A stretch of 33,310 nt of DNA, taken from Deltaproteobacteria bacterium. GTDB taxonomy: Bacteria; Desulfobacterota_B; Binatia; UBA9968. Positions 27,646-33,310 of this stretch are shown here, piece after piece. The DNA lies in assembly GCA_016193385.1 (NCBI GenBank), contig JACPSF010000369.1, positions 1 to 33,310 of the forward strand, given 5' to 3'. The notes beneath the pieces were generated by a model that was not told the DNA's origin, ran no database searches, and saw nothing but the letters and a program-made list of their open reading frames with translations. The stretch's first letter is position 1. The number at the start of each line of letters is the position of its first letter. The position numbers and the translations under genes are program-made.

Positions 27646-28097
27646 TGTCGGATATCAGCGAACTCTACCGGGAGGTGATCCTGGATCACAATAAAAGCCC
27701 GCGTAACTTCCGCAAGTTGGAAAACGCGAACCGGAGGGCGGAGGGCTACAATCCGCTTTGCGGGGATCAAATTACGGTCTACCTCAAGATGGAGGACGGC
27801 GTCATTAAGGAAGTTACCTTTCAGGGCTCGGGATGCGCGATTTCCAAAGCCTCTGCGTCCATGATGACGGCCAGCGTTAAGGGAAAGACGGAGACCGAAG
27901 CGGAGCAGATGTTCGATGAGGTCCATAAAATGCTCACGGGAGAATCGAACCCTAAGGATGGTCTCGAGAAGCTGGGGAAGTTAGCCGCTCTCTCGGGGGT
28001 CAGTAATTTTCCCGCGCGCGTGAAATGCGCCAGCCTGTCCTGGCATACCCTCCGGGCGGCGCTGAAAGGCGAACGGGGAGTGGCGTCGACCGAGTAG
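27645..28097 (+). CDS. sufU: SufU, zinc-dependent sulfurtransferase
   Basis: A 150-residue IscU-fold protein of the SufU type. It accepts persulfide sulfur from SufS through a zinc-bound cysteine. Conserved cysteines are in NPLCGDQ, GSGCAISKASASMM and ARVKCASLSW, with the SufU-specific spacer (TGESNPKDGLEKLGKLAALSG) between the second and third, which separates it from IscU. Start ATG 27645 rather than TTG 27642. It is tightly coupled to sufS. Confidence 0.95.
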   Translation: MSDISELYREVILDHNKSPRNFRKLENANRRAEGYNPLCGDQITVYLKMEDGVIKEVTFQGSGCAISKASASMMTASVKGKTETEAEQMFDEVHKMLTGESNPKDGLEKLGKLAALSGVSNFPARVKCASLSWHTLRAALKGERGVASTE

Positions 28098-28145
28098 TCA
28101 TGTGAAGGTGAAGCGGTGCGCAAACGATTGAAAGGGAGCGATCCG

Positions 28146-28703
28146 ATGAAAAGGGATGAACCCACGAAGCTCAGACGCGATTGCGAGGCAACCTTGATCC
28201 CTACCGGGGAGAAAGTCAACTCGCCGGCGGGACGTCAAGTATGGGTGACTCAGTTACTGGGCGGGAGCTTTACCGCGATGACGGAGCGAGGCTCCATGGT
28301 CCGTATCGGCGGCAAGGATGCCGACGCCCTGGGGTTATCGCCGGCCCCGTCCCCGCCGGGCGCAACCACTGCGCCGGAAGAGAGTCCGGCGAATATCGAG
28401 CAGCGGATTTGGGATCAGCTCAAGACCTGCTTTGATCCGGAGATTCCGGTCAATATCGTTGACCTGGGCTTGGTTTACCAATGCCATGTCATTTCTCTCA
28501 AGGATGGCGGGAACAAAGTGGAGGTGCGATTTACCTTAACGGCGCGGGGCTGCGGCATGGGAGAGGTGCTCAAGGTGGACATCCGAAATAAGATTCTCGG
28601 TATCCCAGGAGTCAAGGAAGTGGATGTGGAGTTGGTTTGGGATCCTCCTTGGAACCAAACCATGATATCCGGAGCGGCCAAGCAGCAGCTAGGAATGGTT
28701 TAA
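28146..28703 (+). CDS. sufT: SufT-type Fe-S assembly protein (DUF59 domain)
   Basis: A 185-residue protein starting at ATG 28146 (AAAGGGAG upstream). The N-terminal region ending in VWVTQLLGGSFTAMTERG, with a DADALG turn, is the SufT-specific extension; the MIP18/DUF59 domain follows, with CFDPEIPVNIVDLGLVY, LTARGCGMG (Cys) and WDPPWNQTMISGAAKQQLGM. SufT acts in maturation of Fe-S proteins in Gram-positive and several other bacteria. A less likely start at GTG 28116 would add ten residues. It sits 48 bases after sufU and is followed by a second, shorter DUF59 gene. Confidence 0.92.
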   Translation: MKRDEPTKLRRDCEATLIPTGEKVNSPAGRQVWVTQLLGGSFTAMTERGSMVRIGGKDADALGLSPAPSPPGATTAPEESPANIEQRIWDQLKTCFDPEIPVNIVDLGLVYQCHVISLKDGGNKVEVRFTLTARGCGMGEVLKVDIRNKILGIPGVKEVDVELVWDPPWNQTMISGAAKQQLGMV

Positions 28704-28729
28704 GCGTAGACAGTATCAGAGGAGATTAC

Positions 28730-29050
28730 ATGGAGAGCATGAATTCTCTTGTCATCGAAGCAGGGGTCGTCGAGGCGCTGCGTACCTGTTTTGATCCGGA
28801 GATCCCAGTCAATATCTACGAACTGGGATTGATCTACGGCGTCAAGGTAGATCCTTCAGGCGCAGTCGAAATCAAGATGACCCTTACCTCCCCCCATTGT
28901 CCTGCCGCGCAATCGCTGCCCTCAGAAGCGGAAGCCAAGGCGAAGGCCGTTCCCGGCGTAACCGATGTCAAGGTCGAGGTCATATGGGACCCGCCCTGGG
29001 ATCCGAGCAGGATGTCCGAAGCGGCAAAGCTCGAGCTCGGAATGCTGTGA
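28730..29050 (+). CDS. second DUF59/MIP18-family protein (PaaD-like) in the suf cluster
   Basis: A 106-residue stand-alone DUF59 domain from ATG 28730 with GAGGAGA upstream; the longer frame at 28637 reads through sufT out of frame. It repeats the sufT domain almost block for block: CFDPEIPVNIYELGLIYG, LTSPHCPAAQSLP (Cys) and WDPPWDPSRMSEAAKLELGM. It looks like a tandem paralogue lacking the SufT N-terminal region. Known DUF59 proteins deliver or insert Fe-S clusters. A 102-base gap precedes the SagB-type gene. Confidence 0.9.
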   Translation: MESMNSLVIEAGVVEALRTCFDPEIPVNIYELGLIYGVKVDPSGAVEIKMTLTSPHCPAAQSLPSEAEAKAKAVPGVTDVKVEVIWDPPWDPSRMSEAAKLELGML

Positions 29051-29152
29051 AGATGCCGCGCCGGGGCGGAATACTTTTCAGAGCCGACTGAAGAATGTTT
29101 TCCTTGGGGCCGCGGGTTTTCTACCGGGGCGGACATCGAGAGGAGCCACCTC

Positions 29153-30673
29153 GTGAAAAATGATAACCTCCAAGCCGCCTGGGATTACCATAACGGAACC
29201 AAGCATTCCTACGACAGCGTCCGGAGAAACCCACACTTTCTGGACTGGGAGAATCAACCCCTACCTTTTAAAATCTATCCCAAACTCGATCCCATCCCGC
29301 TGCCCGAGCCTCTTTCGTCCTCCAAAATGGCAACGCTTCCGGCCGTCTCAGCCGGGGTCTCGGGTCCCAAGGGAGAATCCGTTCCTGGGATTCAAACGAT
29401 CGCCGACATGTTTTACTTTTCGGCGGGCATCACCAAGCGCAAGCGCTTTGCGGGGGGGGAGATTTTCTTTCGCGCCGCCGCTTGCACCGGAGCGCTTTAT
29501 CACATCGATCTGTATCTCGTTTGCGCGGATCTGCCCGGCTTGGAGGCGGGCGTGTATCATTTCGGACCCCACGATTTTTCTCTGCGGAGGCTGCGCCAGG
29601 GAGACTATCGGGCTGTCCTCGCTCGGGCGAGCGGGGAGGAACCCTCGGTCTGTAGCGCCCCCGCGGTGTTTGTTTGTGCCTCGACCTACTGGCGCAACGC
29701 CTGGAAGTATCAGTCTCGCGCCTACCGTCACTGTTTCTGGGACAACGGGACCATTCTCGCGAATCTGCTCGCGGTCGGCGCTGACCGAGAAGTGAGCAGC
29801 CTGCTCGGCCTCGATAACGAGCGCGAAGGTGTTCTCACGCTCGTGCCGCTAGGTCATCTGTCCACTGCCGTGAGGGAATCCCCGCCCGCAATCGAGCCGC
29901 TGAAACCGGAGACACTGCCGCTGTCGAAAAGCGAGGTGGATTATCCGGCGATCCGCGCGATGCATTCGGCTTCGTCCCTGGAGAGGGCCGAGGAAGCGGC
30001 GGAATGGCGCGCGCGGTGTCGACAGTTCTTGGCGACCCAGCGGGGAAGTTCGACCACCGCAGCCGGTTGGCCCGCGCGGCTCTTCCGGCTCGAGCCGCTT
30101 GCCGATCCCGGGATACCGAATGAAACCCTTGAGGAGGTCATCCGCCGGCGCGGGTCAACCCGCCAGTTCTCCCGCGAATCGATTTCGCTGGAACAGCTAT
30201 CCGCCATGCTCGATCGGGCGACCCGAGGAATTCCCGCCGACTTTCTCCCAGCCGAGGGCCCGGCGCTCAATGACCTCTACCTGATCGTCAACGCCGTCGA
30301 GGGCTTGGTGCCGGGCGCCTACGTGTTTCGCCGCGACCGCATGGCGCTGGAGCTTTTGAAAGAGGGGGACTTTCGCCGTGAGGCGGGATCCCTAGGTCTG
30401 GGGCAGGAGATTCCCGCCGATGCGAGCGTGGACGTTTTCTTGTTGGCGGACTTGAATCGGGTTCTTGATCAGTGGGGGAATCGTGGCTACCGCGCCGCCC
30501 AGCTCGAGGCGAGCATCGTGGGTGGAAAGCTTTACCTTTCCGCTTATGCCCAGCGCTTGGGCGCTTCGGGGCTCACCTTCTTTGACGATGACGTCACGGA
30601 ATTTTTCTCGCCGCATGCGGCGGGCAAGAGCGTCATGTTCTTGATCGCTCTCGGTAAATCGGCAATGCGGTGA
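29153..30673 (+). CDS. SagB/ThcOx-type dehydrogenase with two nitroreductase-fold domains
   Basis: A 506-residue protein from GTG 29153 (GAGAGGAG upstream). The N-terminal half has the SagB-type opening DYHNGTKHSYDSVRRNPHF, the FMN-contact region AGITKRKRF and FRAAACTGALYHIDLYLVC; the second half restarts with ETLEEVIRRRGSTRQFSRESISLEQLSAML and ends VTEFFSPHAAGKSVMFLIALG. So it is a fused pair of nitroreductase-fold domains in one chain, whereas most nitroreductases are homodimers of about 200-residue subunits. SagB enzymes oxidise azoline rings in peptide natural products, but no YcaO, precursor or transport gene is present. Its link to the suf cluster is only positional. Confidence 0.85.
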   Translation: MKNDNLQAAWDYHNGTKHSYDSVRRNPHFLDWENQPLPFKIYPKLDPIPLPEPLSSSKMATLPAVSAGVSGPKGESVPGIQTIADMFYFSAGITKRKRFAGGEIFFRAAACTGALYHIDLYLVCADLPGLEAGVYHFGPHDFSLRRLRQGDYRAVLARASGEEPSVCSAPAVFVCASTYWRNAWKYQSRAYRHCFWDNGTILANLLAVGADREVSSLLGLDNEREGVLTLVPLGHLSTAVRESPPAIEPLKPETLPLSKSEVDYPAIRAMHSASSLERAEEAAEWRARCRQFLATQRGSSTTAAGWPARLFRLEPLADPGIPNETLEEVIRRRGSTRQFSRESISLEQLSAMLDRATRGIPADFLPAEGPALNDLYLIVNAVEGLVPGAYVFRRDRMALELLKEGDFRREAGSLGLGQEIPADASVDVFLLADLNRVLDQWGNRGYRAAQLEASIVGGKLYLSAYAQRLGASGLTFFDDDVTEFFSPHAAGKSVMFLIALGKSAMR

Positions 30674-30810
30674 GTGAAATAGACCTGAAGGTGGCGTCAG
30701 CCAACGAAGCCTTCGACCGGGATCAGTCGCCTGCATGTCCGCGTTAGACTGGGCTCGGTATGGGTGTGGTGATCCACGATTATCCAGCGCCCGTCACGCT
30801 GTCGATTGGT

Positions 30811-30910
30811 GGCACCTAAATGATCCCTCGATCCGAGATCGTCGCTTAAAAGTCAAATAGGGAGGTCGTTTTTTTGTAGTTTTTTTCCATCGACCTTTTT
30901 CTGCAGGCTC
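30811..30910. mobile_element. truncated copy of the small inverted-repeat element (copy A)
   Basis: About 100 bases that align with copy B (31578-31725): shared blocks are CTCGATCCGA, GGAGGTCGTTTTT, the pair AGGTCG/CGACCT and the end CTTTTTCTGCAGGCTC. Only the right end is present; the left terminal repeat is missing. Like copy B, it is followed immediately by AAC. The remaining DNA between the SagB gene stop and this copy (30674-30810) shows nothing else I can support. Confidence 0.6.
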
Positions 30911-30921
30911 AACCGGGTGCA

Positions 30922-31203
30922 TCAGCGGCGCCGCTCTGCGGCGTCGGCTGGAGGTGGTGGTTCGCTGACTATTTCTCCTATCTCATAAAGGAATTCGGGA
31001 GAGAAATCCGCGTGATTTGGCCACACAACAGTGTCTATGTCGTGGTTGACTTTGAACTGTCTGAAATAGGACAAGTCCTTCAGAGGTTCGAAAATGGGAC
31101 CGTCTAGGTGGTTAAAAAGGTCAACGACGCGGACTTCTTCATTCTCAAATCGAATCTTCAATTTGTATCCGCCGACATAAGAAGCATCTATGACGTAATG
31201 CAT
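30922..31203 (-). CDS. DUF2442-family protein
   Basis: A 93-residue protein from ATG 31203 (GAGAGG six bases upstream), a better start than the frame's first ATG, which would overlap the previous gene. The DUF2442 pattern is visible: YKLKIRFENEEVRVVDLFNHLDGPIFEPLKD, then YFRQFKVNHDIDTVVWPNHADFSPEFLYE. The last residues (PPPPADAAERRR) are encoded by a GC-rich hairpin, CGCCGC AGA GCGGCG, so the original C-terminus may have been altered. It follows the DUF4160 gene by ten bases. Such pairs are widespread and often suspected to be toxin-antitoxin-like modules, without proof that I know of. Confidence 0.85.
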   Translation of the reverse strand: MHYVIDASYVGGYKLKIRFENEEVRVVDLFNHLDGPIFEPLKDLSYFRQFKVNHDIDTVVWPNHADFSPEFLYEIGEIVSEPPPPADAAERRR

Positions 31204-31213
31204 ACCATACCTC

Positions 31214-31474
31214 TCAAACAAGGGGTTCAATTTTGTGGAGATCTTCTCTCCGTTCAGCTCGCTTCCAGTTCTCCAGGAGTTCTTCCCTGTGCTGAAACGC
31301 CCACTCAACTACGAGTGACACGACTCGAGAAGGTAGTTTTCCCTCAATCAACCTCAGGTCGTTAATAGAAAAGGTTGCCCTTTGGCCCCCATACTTGGCA
31401 TGGAAATGGGGAGGACCGTGGTCCTTGAAGTACATTGCGATAACAATGCCCAGGAATCTGCTGATCTCCGGCAC
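31214..31474 (-). CDS. DUF4160-family protein
   Basis: An 86-residue protein starting at GTG 31474 with GAGAGGAAAC upstream. It has the DUF4160 core: ISRFLGIVIAMYFKDHGPPHFHAKYGG, with the conserved HFHA and its basic surroundings, then LPSRVVSLVVEWAFQHREELLENW. It is the first gene of a two-gene unit with the DUF2442 gene. The base composition is more AT-rich than the suf and serine genes. Function is unproven; the pairing suggests a two-component module. It lies in the putative integron cassette region. Confidence 0.87.
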   Translation of the reverse strand: MPEISRFLGIVIAMYFKDHGPPHFHAKYGGQRATFSINDLRLIEGKLPSRVVSLVVEWAFQHREELLENWKRAERREDLHKIEPLV

Positions 31475-31577
31475 CTTCGTTTCCTCTCAAATCTGCCCTT
31501 AATATGTACTCTACCATGAGTCGAGAGGCGTGTCATTCTTGATCCAGCGAGGGGACAGGCCACTTTTCCTGTCTAAC

Positions 31578-31725
31578 GAGACTGTAGAAAAAGTCCCAAC
31601 CATTTAAAAAATGTCCAAATCAGGGGTACCAAAATGTTCACTCGATCCGAAATCGGCGTTTAAATCGCAAATACGGAGGTCGTTTTTCTTGCAAAAATTT
31701 CCGACCTACCTTTTTCTACAAGCTC
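31578..31725. mobile_element. small inverted-repeat element (MITE-like), copy B
   Basis: A 148-base non-coding element with ends GAGACTGTAGAAAAAG (31578-31593) and CTTTTTCTACAAGCTC (31710-31725), inverted repeats matching 14 of 16. CTGTAGAAAAAG ends are seen in several IS families, so it is probably mobilised by one. The trinucleotide AAC flanks both sides (31575-31577 and 31726-31728), a likely target duplication. Removing the element and one AAC restores a perfect GTTAGAC core on the minus strand. Confidence 0.65.
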
Positions 31726-31802
31726 AACGATAAGGCTGAACGGTCGAGGCCAGCGAGCGAAGCGACCCGGTCCGAAGATCCGTTTCAAGCCGATTGTTAT
31801 GT
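31726..31802 (-). other. attC-like recombination site downstream of the FRG gene
   Basis: Minus-strand reading: R'' core ACATAAC (31796-31802), arm CGGCTTGAAACGG (31780-31792), a GC-rich hairpin tip, then arm CCGTTCAGCC (31734-31743) and a GTT core at 31726-31728. The arms pair except for two bulged bases on one side, the extrahelical bases typical of attC. The R'' box with two flanking bases (CGACATAAC) is the exact complement of GTTATGTCG at the other end of the FRG cassette. Confidence 0.55.
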
Positions 31803-31868
31803 CGGAATGATACGTGCGAGAAAGCGCCGATCAAATCGGGTAAGGTTGAAGTTGTCGTTGCGTAATCT

Positions 31869-32780
31869 TCAGATTGGGTCTGCGCCATAAGTAATAGCAG
31901 CTGTCAAGTTGTCCAAGTATTCCCCGGGAACATGAAGCAGAAAGCACGCGTCATCGAGCCATTGCGCATATCCCGATAGGTCCGGAAACAAGGATGCAAA
32001 TGTAATGTTCATGCTCCTTAGCTTACCAAACGCTTCTTTGATCTGTGTCTTCGTTATCTTAAACTCCCACTTCTTCATCATACTATCGAGATTGTCTAGT
32101 GCGTTTAAGTTTTCTGAGAACGGCACGGAAATATCACGCGGGCAAAGGAAGGTACCCTGCTGTTGTGTGATTCGATCGTTTAGGCGGTAAGGGGTTACAG
32201 GTGCAATGCCCTTCCTGCCACTCTGCTCGAACACGTACTTCGTGAACATCTCTGGGCGGTGAAGATCGAGCTTCCCCGTCCAGGCGGTTAGTATGTAGTG
32301 CGGGTTATTATTGTTCCACCAATTCACAATTTGCTTCTCAGCCTGTAACCTGAGTTCTTTTAAATCGATGGCAAAGATCACTCCTTGAGCTTCAAGACAG
32401 TTGGGATCACGCGCAAATTCTTTCGCTGCTTCCCGCAGAGCAAAGTAGTCAGCGACGTGACGGGAGTATGTAAAGTCAACGAGCCGGCAGGGAGCTCCAT
32501 AATGGCGCATCAAGGACAACCATTCCAAACGGTTGTCCATTTCGGGGACCTCGGTTCTGTTCAGGTAGCGGTCAGCCCGGCGACGGAATTCACGGAGCAT
32601 CCAAGCCTCGTACTTCCACCGATCTTCCGTGTTAACATCCGCCGCGCCAGCGAACCTATCAAAAGTTGAGGTCAGGGACACACGGAAATGACCCTCGCCA
32701 CGAAATATCCAAGCGCGATCGGAGCATTCGGCTGTGATAGTAGGTTCCAGTTCAGGCCAAGGAATTCTCGTTATGGACAT
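31869..32780 (-). CDS. FRG-domain protein
   Basis: A 303-residue protein from ATG 32780 (AGAAGGG upstream; a TTG one codon earlier is unlikely). It has the FRG domain: RAWIFRGEG near residue 25, EAWMLREFRRRADRYL, then LEWLSLMRHYGAPCRLVDFTYSRHVADYFALREA, and later RITQQQGTFLCPRD. The family is named from its FRG motif; its activity is uncertain and members turn up in mobile and defence-related regions. No signal or membrane segment. It is clearly more AT-rich than the left-hand genes and is bounded by attC-like sites on both sides, so I read it as a captured cassette gene. Confidence 0.88.
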   Translation of the reverse strand: MSITRIPWPELEPTITAECSDRAWIFRGEGHFRVSLTSTFDRFAGAADVNTEDRWKYEAWMLREFRRRADRYLNRTEVPEMDNRLEWLSLMRHYGAPCRLVDFTYSRHVADYFALREAAKEFARDPNCLEAQGVIFAIDLKELRLQAEKQIVNWWNNNNPHYILTAWTGKLDLHRPEMFTKYVFEQSGRKGIAPVTPYRLNDRITQQQGTFLCPRDISVPFSENLNALDNLDSMMKKWEFKITKTQIKEAFGKLRSMNITFASLFPDLSGYAQWLDDACFLLHVPGEYLDNLTAAITYGADPI

Positions 32781-32804
32781 CAACGTATCCCTTCTACCAA
32801 CACG

Positions 32805-32895
32805 ACATAACGTATAGCGTTTTATCCCAAATGCCTAGCAGTAATGAGTCTCGACGGAATTCCCCACGTGGCATTGGGGATAAAACGTGTTGGAC
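32805..32895 (-). other. attC-like recombination site upstream of the FRG gene
   Basis: Minus-strand reading: R'' core GTCCAAC (32889-32895), matching RYYYAAC perfectly; an 18-base arm (32870-32887) pairing with 32818-32835 at 17 of 18 positions; a six-base spacer; then core GTTATGT (32805-32811), which departs from GTTRRRY at one base. Size (91 bases) and symmetry fit attC, but the arms lack clear bulges, so it is less convincing than the downstream site. Confidence 0.45.
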
Positions 32896-32914
32896 TAAAC
32901 CGCTGAGCCGACTT

Positions 32915-32946
32915 TACCCCTTGGTTATGGATATTGTAAAGGGGTA
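32915..32946. other. hairpin near the end of the IS91-like element
   Basis: TACCCCTT (32915-32922) pairs perfectly with AAGGGGTA (32939-32946). It lies about 180 bases downstream of the IS91 transposase stop, the side on which such elements carry their replication origin (oriIS). It may belong to that end, but I cannot fix the element boundary. The stretch 32947-33127 shows no gene. Confidence 0.3.
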
Positions 32947-33127
32947 GGAGAGGCGGGGCGAGTCAGTACGGAGGAGCTGTGAGAGCCATGAGATCGTAGC
33001 AGGGTCGTGGCGCACGAGTTCAGGGATACCGATGAGGCTTTAGAGTGAGCTACTAAGGCAGGGGAAGAGACACCCCTGCGCAGCCGCCGCCTTGATTCCT
33101 GTGAGATTGGAGAGTCGAAGCAGTCTT

Positions 33128-33310
33128 TCACGACGAGTCCCATGGGCGGAGCTTGGGTAGTTCAGCCACAATGACCATCGTTCCCTTTTTGCACGCAGGA
33201 CATCGGGACAGATCCACGCCGGTTAGCTCCAGCAGGAGGTCCTGAGTGGATCTGTCCGGGATTTCGGGCAAAGCCGCATTGAGTCCCAACAGTTGGCGAC
33301 ATCGGAAAAG
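33128..33310 (-). CDS. IS91-family transposase, C-terminus (partial, right edge)
   Basis: The last 60 residues of a transposase that enters from the right edge. It reads FRCRQLLGLN, then LLLELTGVDLSRCPACKKGT with the CPxC pair, and ends PKLRPWDSS, the standard ending of IS91/IS801-type Y2 rolling-circle transposases, in which a C-terminal zinc-binding stretch precedes a WDSS-like end. The catalytic HUH and tyrosine residues lie outside the window. IS91/ISCR elements are known to move neighbouring DNA and to associate with integrons. Confidence 0.85.
   Translation of the reverse strand, partial: LFRCRQLLGLNAALPEIPDRSTQDLLLELTGVDLSRCPACKKGTMVIVAELPKLRPWDSS

Noticed and set aside
30743..30749. 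GTTAGAC core that would close the DUF4160/DUF2442 cassette
   Set aside because: It matches the predicted core sequence exactly, but no pairing attC arms are seen around it; possible truncated site or chance.
32925..33143. 72-codon minus-strand frame between the IS91 gene and the FRG region
   Set aside because: Overlaps the transposase end in another frame, Ser/Arg/Leu-rich without domain character, no good ribosome site.

Overview
The window looks like chromosome from an uncultivated, GC-rich, Gram-negative bacterium, with an accessory patch at the right end. Outer-membrane logic is clear: an MlaC-like periplasmic protein, a lipoprotein and a TctC-type solute receptor. An F420 gene (cofH), a luciferase-like monooxygenase and a UbiD-family decarboxylase sit alongside. 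This mix fits soil or sediment lineages such as Methylomirabilota/Rokubacteria, Tectomicrobia, Binatota or Desulfobacterota. That placement is inference from gene content; there is no rRNA to settle it.

Left part (1-6120): a broken gamma-glutamyltranspeptidase gene runs in from the edge and converges on a minus-strand operon. In transcription order the operon is class V aminotransferase, serA, purA, and it is preceded by a structured leader with a strand-specific intrinsic terminator. Upstream are a small orphan gene and the tail of a histidine kinase. Middle-left (6376-11811): a HAD phosphatase and aldo/keto reductase pair, a split YeeE/YedE transporter, an LLM oxidoreductase, and a ubiD-family gene broken by an out-of-frame deletion. 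Middle (12156-17807): mlaC-like, M23 peptidase, hisS, aspS (also broken) and a lipoprotein, all on the plus strand. Then come a TctC receptor, an FGE-like protein, a Tim44-domain protein, a membrane protein, cofH and def.

The iron-sulfur block (23521-29050) has an Rrf2 regulator with a perfect palindrome lying between its -35 and -10 boxes, then sufC, sufD, sufS, sufU, sufT and a second DUF59 gene. sufB is missing, and a 155-bp MITE-like palindromic element occupies the place where it would normally be. A large two-domain SagB-type nitroreductase follows.

The right end (30674-33310) is accessory DNA, visibly more AT-rich. It has the anatomy of integron gene cassettes without a visible integrase: an FRG-domain gene bounded by attC-like sites whose core boxes match exactly, and a DUF2442/DUF4160 pair. 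A small inverted-repeat element (a second, truncated copy lies nearby) is inserted exactly at the predicted recombination point. The last 183 bases are the C-terminus of an IS91-family transposase. Three otherwise ordinary genes (ggt, ubiD-like, aspS) each carry an internal out-of-frame deletion. For an essential gene such as aspS this points to assembly error unless raw reads confirm it.
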